Positions 53,046-64,000 of a DNA stretch of 64,000 bases are shown piece by piece. Source of the DNA: Arion vulgaris. Taxonomy: Eukaryota; Mollusca; Gastropoda; Stylommatophora; Arionidae. Below the pieces are notes generated by a model. The model saw only the letters and a list, made by a program, of their open reading frames with translations, was not told the origin of the DNA and made no database searches. Position 1 is the first letter of the stretch. Every line of letters begins with the position of its first letter. The stretch lies in contig CM036759.1 of assembly GCA_020796225.1 (NCBI GenBank), forward strand, positions 21,603,813 to 21,667,812, given 5' to 3'. A program made the translations under genes and the position numbers.

Positions 53046-55370
53046 TCGTGGTTAACGTTCGTTGTCGTTGGTTAATTTTCAGTTGTCGTTGGTTAATGTT
53101 CAGTTGTCGTTGGTTAACGTCTGTTGTCGTTGGTTAATGTCGTTGTCGTTGGTTAACTGTCTGTTGTCGTTGGTTAACGTCTCGCTGTCGTTGGTTAATG
53201 TTCGTTGTCGTTGGTTAATGTCGTTGCTGGTTAATGCAGTGTCGTTGGTTAACGTTCGTTGTCGTTGGTTAATGTTCGTTGTCGTTGGTTAACGTCTGTT
53301 GTCGTTGGTTAACGTCGCTGTCGTTGGTTAACTGTTCAAGTTGTCGTTGGTTAACGTCGTGTCGTTGGTTAATGTCTGTTGTCGTTGGTTAACGTCTGCT
53401 GTCGTTGGTTAATGTTCGTTGTCGTTGGTTAATGTCGCTTGTCGTTGGTTAACGTCTCGTTGTCGTTGGTTAATGTCAGTTGTCGTTGGTTAACGTCTCG
53501 TTGTCGTTGGTTAACGTCAGTTGTCGTTGGTTAACGTCTGTTGTCGTTGGTTAACGTCTGCTGTCGTTGGTTAACTGTCTCGCTTGTCGTTGGTTAATGT
53601 TGCTGGTTAACGTCATCGTTGGTTAATCGTCTGGTCGTTATCGTTGGTTAATGTTCAAGTTGTCGTTGGTTAACTGTCATGTTGTCGTTGGTTAACGTCG
53701 TATCGTTGGTATGTCGTTGGTTAACGTCGTTGTCGTTGGTTAATGTCGTTGTCGTTGGTTAACGTCGTTGTCGTTGGTTAACGTCTCGTTGTCGTTGGTT
53801 AATGTCGTTGTCGTTGGTTAATGTTCGTTGTCGTTGGTTAATGTCTCGCTGTCGTTGGTTAATGTTCAGCTTATCGTTGGTTAACTGTCATGTTGTCGTT
53901 GGTTAATGTTCGTTGTCGTTGGTTAATGTCGTTGTCGTTGGTTAATGTTCATGTTGTCGTTGGTTAACTGTCATGTTGTCGTTGGTTAATGTTCGTTGTC
54001 GTTGGTTAATGTTCAGTTGTCGTTGGTTAATGTTCAGTGTCGTTGGTTAATGTCGCTTGTCGTTGGTTAATGTCGTTGTCGTTGGTTAACGTTCGTTGTC
54101 GTTGGTTAATGTTCGTTGTCGTTGGTTAATGTCATGTTGTCGTTGGTTAATGTCGTTGTCGTTGGTTAACGTTCGTTGTCGTTGGTTAATGTCATGGTTG
54201 TCGTCTGGTTAATGTTCAGTTGTCGTTGGTTAACTGTCATGTTGTCGTTGGTTAACGTTCAAGTTATCGTTGGTTAACGTTCGCTGTCGTTGGTTAACTG
54301 TCGGTTGTCGTTGGTTAATGTTCGTTGTCATTGGTTAACGTTCTTTGTCGTTGGTTAACGTCTGTTGTCGTTGGTTAATGTTCGCTATCGTTGGTTAATG
54401 TTCAGTTGTCGTTGGTTAATGTTCGTTGTCGTTGGTTAACTGTCTGTTGTCGTCTGGTTAACGTCTGTTGTCGTTGGTTAATGTCATGTTGTCGTTGGTT
54501 AATGTCATGTTATCGTTGGTTAACGTTCGTTGTCGTTGGTTAACGTCTGCTTGTCGTTGGTTAATCGTCTCAGTTATCGTTGGTTAATGTCGTTGTCGTT
54601 GGTTAATGTCTGTTGTCGTTGGTTAACTGTCATGTTGTCGTTGGTTAACGTCTCTTGTCGTTGGTTAATGTTCAGTTGTCGTTGGTTAATGTTCGCTATC
54701 GTTGGTTAACGTTCAAGTTGTCGTTGGTTAACTGTCATGTTGTCGTTGGTTAACGTTCGTTCTGTTAGTCTGTCAATGTTCAGTTGTCGTTGGTTAATGT
54801 CGTGTCGTTGGTTAATGTTCAGTTATCGTTGGTTAACGTTCAGTTATCGTTGGTTAACGTTCGTTGTCGTTGGTTAACGTCGCTGTCGTTGGTTAACGTC
54901 TGCTATCGTTGGTTAAGTTGCGTTGTCGTTGGTTAATTTTCAGTTATCGTTGGTTAATGTTCGTTGTCGTTGGTTAATGTTCGTTTCGTTGGTTAATGTC
55001 GTTGTCGTTGGTTAATGTTCAGCTATCGTTGGTTAACGTCTGCTATCGTTGGTTAATGTTCGTTGTCGTTGGTTAACGTTCTGTTGTCGTTGGTTAACGT
55101 CTGCTATCGTTGGTTAATGTTCTGTTGTCGTTGGTTAACTGTCAGTTGTCGTTGGTTAATGTCTGCTATCGTTGGTTAACTGTCATGTTATCGTTGGTTA
55201 ATGTTCGTTGTCGTTGGTTAATGTCATGTTGTCGTTGGTTAATTTTCTGCTATCGTTGGTTAACGTTCTGTTATCGTTGGTTAACGTTCTGTTGTCGTTG
55301 GTTAACGTTCGTTGTCGTTGGTTAATGTCTGTTGTCGTTGGTTAACGTTCAAGTTATCGTTGGTTAAATG
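53046..55370. repeat. About 20-bp TTGTCGTTGGTTAATGTTCG minisatellite, over 100 copies
   Basis: Core TGTCGTTGGTTAA is nearly invariant. The linker (TGTTCG, CGTCTG, CTGTCATG, TGTTCAAG) varies in length from about 5 to 10 bases. Longest array in the window. Short Val/Leu/Ser/Arg-rich frames are artefacts. Confidence 0.97.
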
Positions 55371-55650
55371 TTAAGTATTACGATTTCTAAGATATTATAT
55401 TATACAGAACCTAACATTTTAAAATACACATTTATTGCAGGACGAGTAAATATCTCCTCTTTTTTGTTCATTGCTTTCAAAGAATGTGTCTGTCACATTT
55501 TGTGTGGTAACAATTCAATGCATATAATGTTTGTCAACAACAAAATTAATTCTTAGAAAACAATACACTTCATGTTTTTTAAAGTTTTAAAACCTTTCGA
55601 CACAGCATATGTTTTGACTACACTTACACGAAACAACAGTGTTTTCACTA
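55371..55650. other. Unclassified segment
   Basis: AT-rich, with a 62-codon frame from 55368 overlapping the array edge. Nothing recognised. Confidence 0.4.
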
Positions 55651-55654
55651 CAGA

Positions 55655-55870
55655 ACCCTGACCACTGCAAACAACATGATGTTTCACTCAGCCCTCTGAC
55701 CATAACAGCATGATGTTTCACTAACAAAACCTTCTGACCACTGCAAACAACATGATGTTTTGACTAAAAACCTCTGACCATCAAACAACATGATGTTTTC
55801 CTAACAACCTGACCATGCAACAACATGATGTTTGACTAATAACCCTTTGACCACTGCAAACAACATAGTG
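55655..55870. repeat. About 43-bp CAAACAACATGATGTTTTGA repeat, 5 copies
   Basis: CTCTGACCACTGCAAACAAC and ATGATGTTTCACTAACAAAA recur with many small deletions. CATGATG and CATCA-like parts make short local palindromes. Confidence 0.85.
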
Positions 55871-57237
55871 ATTTTGATTGAAAAAAAGAGTTATTTATTT
55901 CTCCAGATAAGATATATTATGTTCTTGATCGATAAAACTACTACTTGTCACTGCAAACATTACACATCATGTATCTGTTGGATTAAAACTAATTATTAAT
56001 AGAACACTTTATTAACGTTACGAATCTTGTCTTCTGCATACAAAAAGTTGTTATGCCTCAAGTCAAATTGTTTTAGGATACAAATTTGAGAGATCTGTTA
56101 CAGCTGCCTGTTTTTACCCATCACGTTAGAAGGGAACTGATGATCGTATTAGGGAGGGATAAAACAGCTTTGGCTTTAAGAACTGTCTAAGACCGCTATC
56201 TTGCAAGACAGTTTTGTGGCTGAAACAAAGACTCCCGTTTTGGTTTTCCCTGTCTGAAAGCAGCAGCAAGGAGTCGCTCTCAGGGCGTTTAGAAAGTCAA
56301 ATGGCCCTTACTGAAATCTGGTAATATGCGACAGCGCAGGAATACACAATGACTAGTGCGAGGTTCTTAACCACAATTAATACTTGTTTGCCTCCGGAAA
56401 ATTGGAGGCTTGGGCCTTGCTTAGCGTTAGCAATAAGCCCTTATTACCAGTGCCTGTTGGCTAGGATGATGGATGTTGCAGCATTTAGATTCGCAGCAGT
56501 CTTTGATTTGGGACGTCTGCCGGCGCGATACGAGACGATTCACAAGCAAAAAACAGCAACTAAAAAAACATTAAATATTCCCGCTCGTTTTTCTTGTCAA
56601 TTTTATTGTTAACGGAAAACGCAGATTGAATAAACATTAAATGAACAAGTATAGATTTATTAGTTTATTTATTTCTTCAAACTTTTACTCCAGTATAAGT
56701 TATTTATAAGCCACTATTTATGACTTACGCAATTTCAGCAACAGTAATTTGTGATATGTTTATAGCAAAATTTATTTCCGCCTTTTGAGCCACCATATTC
56801 GATTTCGTGATGACAGGGTTTTTTTTCTGTTTGAGTTCGATTTTTGTTCTTTTGCACGTTAAATTTAGCATTTTTCTTTTCTTTAATTTGAAACTTGCTC
56901 CGTGCAATTGTAGGTAAAATACTTCTAATTCGATTTTACATCTTCTTCTACGTGCATTCAGTATCAACCAATTGTTTAACTATTCGTTGTGATCAGTATA
57001 TGAGTTGCGTCGTGGTACCAGTTAGGATTCTATGAAACCGTCGATCAACATAACCAGTTTCTGTCTGCTTTTTATTTTTATTGTATCCCCTATTTTAACT
57101 GCTAATATATGTTGTTCTCAATTTGTTCGCCAACATTTCTTTTGTGACATACATTTTCAATAGGATTAGACGCTTGACCTCACCTTCCCTTAGGTTATCA
57201 GCGGCTGCAAATTTGTCTGAATAATTTTTCGCCTAAC
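55871..57237. other. Unclassified segment
   Basis: 56100-56620 is less AT-rich and holds an 87-codon frame (56349-56612) of ordinary composition. I recognise no domain. No match to the repeat families here. Confidence 0.4.
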
Positions 57238-57345
57238 CTAACATACACTCTAACAAAACATACACTCTAACAAAACATACACTCTAACAAAACATACACT
57301 CTAACAAAACATACACTCTAACAAAACATACACTCTAACAAAGCA
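57238..57345. repeat. 17-bp AACATACACTCTAACAA repeat, about 6 copies
   Basis: Near-perfect units of AACATACACTCTAACAA directly adjoining the 3' side of a minus-strand LINE, so it may be that element's expanded tail. Confidence 0.95.
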
Positions 57346-57660
57346 ATTTGCCACCCCAACAGTCCTCCGGAATTTCTCTCTCTCATAGGTTAGATGTCCT
57401 GCCTTTGCAGCCGTTATGTTCAAACCATCAGTTACATCCTGAATCCATCTTCTCCGTGGTCTTCCTGTTCTTCTCTTTGCCGGTATGCCTCCTTCCATGA
57501 TGGTCTTCTTCAGCCCTTCGTGTCTTTATGTTTAAAATATCTCAATTTTCTCTTTTTTATTTGTAGCATCAGCCAGTTCTCTTTGATTTTGAGTTCTTTC
57601 TGAATAGATCTACTTGTTTTCTTCTCTGTCCAAGATATACGAAGGACTCTTCTGTAACAC
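57346..57660 (-). mobile_element. LINE C-terminal fragment, frameshifted
   Basis: Minus strand: CYRRVLRISWTEKKTSRSIQ, KELKIKENWLMLQIKKRKLR and YFKHKDTKG. After a shift: IMEGGIPAKRRTGRPRRRW, IQDVTDGLNITAAKAGHLTY and EREKFRRTVGVAN. Same family as 36030-36270. The upstream boundary at about 57660 is where similarity to LINE proteins stops. Confidence 0.85.
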
Positions 57661-58134
57661 TTATATTCAAAAGATCATACATGTTTTTCCACTGCTTTAT
57701 TAAATGCTTCACACCCATACGTTGCCACTGGGAAATGTTGTATTCCATATTATTGTTGGGGTTTTCTAGACATTGTCTTGGAAGGTAGTCTGCCATTGCT
57801 TTCCTTCCTGGCAGTGACCATACTGGTCCATGACCGTAACCATTGTCTCTATTACAGAGATCATCTGTCTACCGTCGCAAGTTTTGAGATCATAACCAGT
57901 AACACTCTGTCGGCTGCTCCTCACTCATCCACCACCTGCTCCCATGGCTTCCCGTGACCCTGCCCGGGGGAGGGATAAACGGGTACTCCACCTTGCCCAA
58001 GGGTGTCCCGTAGACTAGCAGAGGAAGAGGTGCCTTACATCTCCTTTGATAGAGGTTTACCTCTACCCTACTACCCCGAGCATACACTCAAATAACTGAT
58101 TTATTACTTTACATGAACATATATTTGAATAATT
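57661..58134. other. Unclassified segment
   Basis: 57890-58090 is GC-richer with a 65-codon minus frame and no motif. Confidence 0.4.
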
Positions 58135-58250
58135 CCACCCGAGTGGTTACCGGGGCCCAAATGATGGGTGTAAAGAATAGAACCACTGTTACCTGCCACG
58201 CATGTCGTAAGAGGCTCCTAAGGAGGTCTGGATGAGATCGGATGCATGTG
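58135..58250 (+). mobile_element. SINE family A, 5' half only
   Basis: CACCCGAGTGGTTACCGGGG, GCATGTCGTAAGAGGCTCCT and GAGATCGGATGCATGTGTCC, then an abrupt change into LINE sequence. Confidence 0.85.
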
Positions 58251-58261
58251 TCCGCTAGGGA

Positions 58262-58665
58262 ATACTAACCCGAAACAAATGCTTGCAGAAAACGGATGCA
58301 CCAGGCCGTAAGGCTCATAACATGGTGCAACGACCCCTCACAATGAGAAATGGGATAAAGGATTCTACGGTTGCCAATCTGCCTCGGAGATTTAGCCAAG
58401 CAGTAAGAATGTCAGAACTACCATCACGAGGGTGGCCAAAACTTACTGCGGGAAGAGGTCAGCACAAACGGGAAGCAGAAATCACAGGAATTATATCCTA
58501 CAAAACTGCCCCCAGTATGCAAACTTGAAAAGAAATAGCTGGCCCATTTACACTAGCGTCCAAGACAAACTGTATGGTGTGGCTGATAATTTGAGGCAGA
58601 TGGCTGCCTTTATTAAAGAATCCGAAATCCCAATCTAGTGAGAACGAGAGAAGAAGAAGTAATTG
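58262..58665 (+). mobile_element. LINE 3' end (zinc knuckle and C-terminal tail) with GAAGAAG end
   Basis: Frames give VANLPRRFSQAVRMSELPSR, then CGKRSAQT, ILQNCPQYANLKRNSWPIYT, SVQDKLYGVADNLRQMAAFI and KESEIPI-stop. C-x-C-GK, ILQNCP and a final hydrophobic tail match I/Jockey-type C-termini. The UTR ends GAGAACGAGAGAAGAAGAAG, similar to the SINE A tail. Related in style to 61832-62330. Confidence 0.8.
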
Positions 58666-58904
58666 TAAGAACTCTTTCAGTACAGATTCATCATTATCAA
58701 CATGTGTAATTCTTGCATCGATGGTTGACTGCAATGTATAGTCAACATTCACTGTTTCTTGCCTTGATGTTGTACTCTACTTTGCTGTAATCCATCTGTT
58801 TCTTGATGTTTCCTTCCACTTCACACTTATTTTCTACTTCTCTTCCTTACAGTTGCTACTTAAGTATTCACTTGCATTTATAAATATTTATTTGCATATC
58901 CTCT
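58666..58904. other. Unclassified spacer
   Basis: Nothing recognised. Confidence 0.4.
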
Positions 58905-60690
58905 TATAATAGTTATAACATATAAACTAGAACAAAAATGTACACTTCCAATATATAAACTAGAACAAAAATGTACACTTCCAATATATAAACTAGAACA
59001 ACAATATACAATTCAAATATATAAACTAGAACAAAATATACACTTCAATATATAAACTAGAACAAAAATATACATTGCATATATAAACTAGAACAAAATT
59101 CATCAATATAACTAGAATTATTCATATATAAACTAGAACAAAATATACATTCAATATATAAACTAGACAAATGTACATCAATAATAATACAATTATTCAT
59201 ATATAAACTAGAACAAAAATATACAATTATTCATATATACAATTCCTTAAAGTAGACAAAATATACATATTCAAATATATAAACTGAACTAACAATATAA
59301 CAATTATCAATATATAAACTAGAACAAAATATACAATTCAAATATATAACTAGAACAAAATATACATATTCAATATAAACTATAACAAAAATATACATAT
59401 TCAAATATATAAACTAGAACAAAAATATACAATTGTCATATATAAACTAGAACAAAAATATACAATTATCATATATAAACTAGAACAAAAATATACATAT
59501 TCAAATATATAAACTAGAACAAAAATATACAATTATCATATATAAACTAGAACAAAAATATACAATTATCATATATAAACTAGAACAAAAATATACATAT
59601 TCAAATATATAAACTAGACAAAATATCAATTATCATATATAAACTAGAACAAAAATATACAATTATCATATATAAACTAGAACAAAAATATACATTTATC
59701 ATATATAAACTATAACAAAAATATACATATTCAAATATATAAACTAGAACAAAAATATACAATTATCATATATAAACTAGAACAAAAATATACAATTATC
59801 ATATATAAACTAGAACAAAAATATACATTTATCATATATAAACTAGAACAAAAATATACATATTCAAATATATAAACTATAACAAAAATATACAATTATC
59901 ATATATAAACTAGAACAAAAATATACAATTGTCATATATAAACTAGAACAAAAATATACAATTGTCATATATAAACTAGAACAAAAATATACAATTATCA
60001 TATATAAACTAGAACAAAAATATACAATTATCATATATAAACTAGAACAAAAATATACATATTCAAATATATAAACTAGAACAAAAATATACATATTCAA
60101 ATATATAAACTAGAACAAAAATATACAATTATCATATATAAACTAGAACAAAAATATACATTTATCATATATAAACTAGAACAAAAATATACATATATCA
60201 TATATAAACTAGAACAAAAATATACATTATCATATATAAACTAGAACAAAAATATACAATTTCATATATAAACAGAACAAAATATACAATTATCATATAA
60301 AACTAGAACAAAATATACAATTATCATATATAAACTAGAACAAAAATATACATTTATCATATATAAACTATAACAAAAATATACATATTCAAATATATAA
60401 ACTAGAACAAAAATATACATTTATCATATATAAACTAGAACAAAATATACAATATCATATATAAACTAGAACAAAATATCATTATCATATATAACTAGAA
60501 CAAATATACATTTATCATATATAAACTAAAACAAATATACATTTAAATATATAAACTAAACAAATATACATTATATAACTAAAATACATTGTCATATAAA
60601 CTAAAAAATTATTAATTAAAAACAAATATAATTTCAATATAATAGAACAAATATACATTATATATAATAAAAAATATAAATCAAAATTAA
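58905..60690. repeat. About 30-34-bp ATATATAAACTAGAACAAAA minisatellite
   Basis: Some 50 units of ATATATAAACTAGAACAAAA plus ATATACAATTATC or ATATACATATTCAA. Units alternate between two linkers in runs. 59040-59350 and 60480-60690 are eroded by small deletions; the middle is clean. Confidence 0.96.
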
Positions 60691-61129
60691 CTAGAAATAT
60701 CAATTCATTTTGCATCATGTTTTTAATTGTCCCATGTATGATATCAAAACTTGATAACAAGGTCATTACCATGATACGCTAATCTTCGTTAGTTGCTGGC
60801 TCACATAGACACATAACGTTAACCGAAGGATAACAACAAGATGGGCTAGCGAATACCAGAGACTTTAATTGGCATCGCTGAGCGCACATACATCTTTCGG
60901 GAGTAATAAAACATCAGCCGAGACGTCTCTCCTTGGAAAATTATCTTCTCAAGCTTTTCTCATGACCTCTGGTAAGTTTAACCGATGGTATCTTTGGCAG
61001 AATAGAGCAATTCCTGAACTAGGTTGTTTGGTGAGAAGCTAGGTTGGTAAGTGGGGAAGAAATCTTATGGAATATTGAAAATGGGAAATAATTAGAAGAA
61101 TTGATACTGAATGTTGCATTATTGAAGAT
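60691..61129. other. Unclassified segment
   Basis: No gene or repeat recognised. Confidence 0.4.
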
Positions 61130-61831
61130 ATAGTATTGCATCCAAATTCAAGATCGAAGATCAATTGATTATATCAATATAGAAAATCGAAGATCAAGTT
61201 TTGTATCGGCGCTAACAATCAGAGATAACGTGTTGTATCGATAGAAATGATTGAAGATGAAGTGTTATATCCATATACAAGATCATAGATGAAGTGTTGT
61301 ATCTATATACAAGATCAGAGATGAAGTGTTGTATCTATATACAATATCAGAGATGAAGTGTTGTATATATATACAAGATTGAAGATGAAGTGTTGTATCT
61401 ATATACAAGATCAGAGATAAGTTATCTATATACAGATCAGAATGAAGTGTTGTATCTATATACAAGATCAGAGATGAAGTGTTGTATCTATATACAAGAT
61501 CAGAGATGAAGTGTTGTATCTATATACAAGATCAGAGATGAAGTGTTGTATCTATATACAAGATCAGAGATGAAGTGTTGTATCTATATACAAGATCAGA
61601 GATGAAGTGTTGTATCTATATACAAGATCAGAGATGAAGTGTTATATTCATATACAAGATCAGAGATGAAGTGTTGATATCCATAACATGAATTAGGAAA
61701 AAACGTGTTGACATATAGCAAAAGATCGGGTGATTCAGACTATCTTTATGAACCAAAAAACAGGTGATAGAAACCATATCTAAGATCAGAGATGAAGTGT
61801 TATATCCATATCTAAGATCAGAGATGAAGTG
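61130..61831. repeat. 32-bp GATCAGAGATGAAGTGTTGT minisatellite
   Basis: About 20 units of GATCAGAGATGAAGTGTTGT plus ATCTATATACAA. The first units are more diverged (GAAGATCAA variants). Confidence 0.95.
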
Positions 61832-62330
61832 TTGATACCATCACACTGTAATTTAAGTGGAAACGAACGCGCCAACAAACTAGCTAAAGAAGGCGGCGAC
61901 TACCTCAGACTGATCACGAGATTAGTTATGAGGAAGCCAGAAGAACCATCGGCTGGTACTACAGAAACAAATGGACAAAGGAGCATCCCCACCATAACAA
62001 CAGCCACGGATACTATGGTCTGTTTCGTAGTGAACAAGTTGCCATATTTCACCTCCGTACCGGCCACAACAAGCTCCGTGCCCACATGTACAACAAATTC
62101 AAAGTCGTCACAACTAGCCTGTGCCCATGCAAAAAGGCGGACATGACGACAGAACACGTTCTGCAAGATTATCAACGGACAGTAGGTATAAGAAAAGCAA
62201 CCTGGCCTCAAAACACAGAGCTTCGCGAGAAGCTGTATGGAGAAACGGAGTCCCTTAAAACCACGGTAAAATTCATGATAAAAGTTGGTTCATCAGTCTA
62301 GGCCGATCAGGGAGAGAGAGAGAGAGATCA
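61832..62330 (+). mobile_element. LINE 3' end: RNase H C-terminal motif, zinc knuckle, (GA)n tail
   Basis: Opens IPSHCNLSGNERANKLAKEG, the end of an RNase H domain. After frameshifts it reads IFHLRTGHNKLRAHMYNKFK, CPCKKADMTTEHVLQDY, TELREKLYGETESLKTTVKF and MIKVGSSV-stop at 62301, then GATCAGGGAGAGAGAGAG. HxRTGHNxLRxHM and CPC..H..Q are typical I/Jockey-type C-terminal blocks. The usual RNase H AD is AN here. Array units flank both sides. Confidence 0.88.
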
Positions 62331-63060
62331 GAGATGAAGTTCTGTATCAAGATACAAAAAAGAAGAAAACGTGTTGTATCCATACAGAAGTCGAAGATCA
62401 AATGTTTGTATCTATATCTAAGATCAAAGATCAAGTGTTGTATCTATATCTAAGATCAAAGATCAAGTGTTTGTATCTATATCTAAGATCAAAGATCAAG
62501 TGTTTGTATCTATATCTAAGATCAAAGATCAAGTGTTTGTATCTATATCTAAGATCAAAGATCAAGTGTTTGTATCTATATCTAAGATCAAAGATCAAGT
62601 GTTTGTATCTATATCTAAGATCAAAGATCAAGTGTTTGTATCTATATCTAAGATCAAAGATCAAGTGTTTGTATCATATCTAGATCAAAGATCAAGTGTT
62701 TGAATCTAATCTAAGATCAAAGATCAAGTGTTTATATCTATTTCTAAGATCAAAGATCAAGTGTTTGTATCTATATCTAAGATTAAAGATCAAGTGTTTG
62801 TATCATATCAAGATCAAAGATCAAGTGTTGTATCTATATCTAAGATCAAAGATCAAGTGTTGTATCTATATCTAAGATCAAAGATCAAGTGTTTGTATCT
62901 AAATCTAAGATCAAAGATCAAGTGTTTGTATCTATATCTAAGATCAAAGATCAAGTGTTTGTATCTATATCTAAGATCAAAGATCAAGTGTTTGTATCTA
63001 TATCTAAGATCAAAGATCAAGTGTTTTAGCCATATCTAAGAACAAAGATCAAGTGTTGTA
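62331..63060. repeat. 33-bp GATCAAAGATCAAGTGTTTG minisatellite
   Basis: About 20 units of GATCAAAGATCAAGTGTTTG plus TATCTATATCTAA. Period 33 (11 codons) leaves several frames open on both strands. Related to the 32-bp array on the other side of the LINE. Confidence 0.96.
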
Positions 63061-63149
63061 TCGGCATTCACGATCGGAGATCATGTGTTGTTTCCATATT
63101 CAAGACCATGAATTGGATATAATTTCAATAATTTGTTTTTCATTTGACC

Positions 63150-63425
63150 TCCAACCCCGGAACTAGCCCGGCACGCGCTACTAGCGAAGCCTGTTATCGA
63201 CTTCACTATCATCTCCCACTTATCACTAGTGATTCAGGCGAGTCTTACTACGACTTCAGAAGTTCTTGTAATTTAGATCCTCAAGTAAAGGACTAGAATT
63301 TTCTATAGTCTAACCACGAACCGTGTGCACACCGATAATTTAGCCCCAAATTGGCTTCGAATTCCGAATTTCACTAGCATGTGGTTCAGCAAGCATGTGA
63401 TTCAGCATGTGGTTCAGCATGTTAT
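63150..63425 (+). mobile_element. Dispersed repeat shared with 27150-27345
   Basis: AAGTTCTTGTAATTTAGATC, TCTATAGTCTAACCACGAAC and the AAATTGGCTTCGAATTCCGA stretch follow the same order as 27250-27345. Ends in CATGTGGTTCAG repeats near 63380-63420. Confidence 0.5.
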
Positions 63426-63440
63426 CAATTTCTCTATCGG

Positions 63441-63446
<6 letters not shown>

Positions 63447-63472
<26 letters not shown>

Positions 63473-63490
63473 CTTTCTTTTTTTTCTTTC
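63447..63490. repeat. Poly-T tract
   Basis: Long T run broken by single C; could be the complement of a retroposon poly-A tail, but no element was identified next to it. Confidence 0.85.
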
Positions 63491-64000
63491 GTCCGCTTTC
63501 AACTCAGACGAAGTTCCATCTCTGAAACTGATTTTTGCGTGAAAATCTGTTTTTCCAATTTCTTACAATGGCAGCAGCGTGCACATTGTAAATTACTTTA
63601 CACTGGCAGCCGTGTGCTCAATGTACTCGTAATTAGTATTCCCTAGCCATACAGGCAGATTTTCTCCGACTTCAGAGGTACTCACGTTATCGTCCTGAGT
63701 AAGACCAGGGACTCGAACAAATGCCGGACAGTAGGTTCGAACCCGAACTATGAGGCGTCTCACAGCTAGCAGGCCGAGCTACTATCAACTACTCTAGGCA
63801 GTCCCCCTATCGGTGTCCTCAATGTAACTTAAGATTACAAATGAATTCTTCCAAAAATAAGTATTGCTTTTGTAAATTATTTGATTAAAAAACACTGAGT
63901 ATGTTTATGGGAAAAAAAAAACTTCACCAGGGACGTCAGCAGAACAAAGCAGGGTCATTATGTTTCACTTACATACCAGAAACTGCAGACTCAACACAAA
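63491..64000. other. Unclassified segment with a tRNA-like patch
   Basis: 63725-63810 on the minus strand reads like a tRNA-derived SINE head: GTAGCTCGGCCTGCTAGCTG (A-box region) and GGGTTCGAACCTAC (B box). No gene recognised in the rest. Confidence 0.4.

Noticed and set aside
62285..62683. 132-codon Leu-Tyr-Leu-Arg-Ser-Lys repeat frame
   Set aside because: A 33-bp tandem unit keeps several frames open on both strands; an artefact of period.
1..64000. A novel host defence or operon-like gene system
   Set aside because: I found no cluster of intact genes at all; the window is repeats and retroelement relics. The most unusual items are the SINE superfamily, the shared SINE C target and the long hairpin.

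Overview
The window looks like AT-rich nuclear DNA from an animal, most plausibly a mollusc or another lophotrochozoan. That is an inference from the repeat content (tRNA-like SINEs with GAA tails, non-LTR retrotransposons with microsatellite tails, hAT-type MITEs); no host gene fixes the species. I found no convincing host protein-coding gene, rRNA, functional tRNA, CRISPR array, operon or prokaryotic feature. Most long open frames come from tandem repeats whose period is a multiple of three, or are retroelement fragments.

Interspersed elements. I label the SINE-like families A to H for this annotation only. A (about 250 bp, GAA tail) and B (about 250 bp, GAAGAAG tail) are the commonest. C is a classic tRNA-derived SINE with A and B boxes and a poly-A tail. 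D ends in a GA-rich tail. E, F, G and H carry tRNA-like promoter motifs. A, B and D share a central block and a 3' block and look like one modular superfamily. About fifteen 3' ends or fragments of non-LTR retrotransposons (LINEs) are visible. The largest are at 24826-25612 (reverse transcriptase LADD motif to C-terminus), 43853-44515 (an uninterrupted 177-codon frame) and 61832-62330 (end of an RNase H domain plus zinc knuckle). DNA transposon relics include three hAT-like elements (20814-21452, 42669-42829, 48092-48381) and two piggyBac-like candidates (11701-12560, 42487-42617).

Tandem repeats. More than twenty unrelated minisatellites make up roughly a quarter of the window. Main arrays: 4480-5130, 7628-9850 (broken by two inserts), 10838-11349 (seven apparently identical 73-bp units), 19310-20062, 26195-26855, 27375-27960, 30165-30615, 38760-40460 (55-bp unit), 48835-49925 (42-bp unit, broken by a SINE), 52590-55370 (about 20-bp unit), 58905-60690 and 61130-63060 (32/33-bp units, broken by a LINE).

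Layout. 1-7600: SINE and LINE fragments. 7600-11350: CA-rich arrays with LINE inserts, then the 73-bp array. 11700-18900: a MITE candidate, several A copies and an unclassified GC-richer segment. 19300-31600: minisatellites, a hAT element carrying a LINE fragment, and the largest RT fragment. 31600-45700: sparse SINEs, the 55-bp satellite, MITEs, two related LINE copies and a long hairpin. 46200-52000: deeply nested SINEs and LINE. 52600-63100: mostly satellite. Target-site duplications show the nesting order directly in many places, so the window records successive retroposition rather than genes working together.
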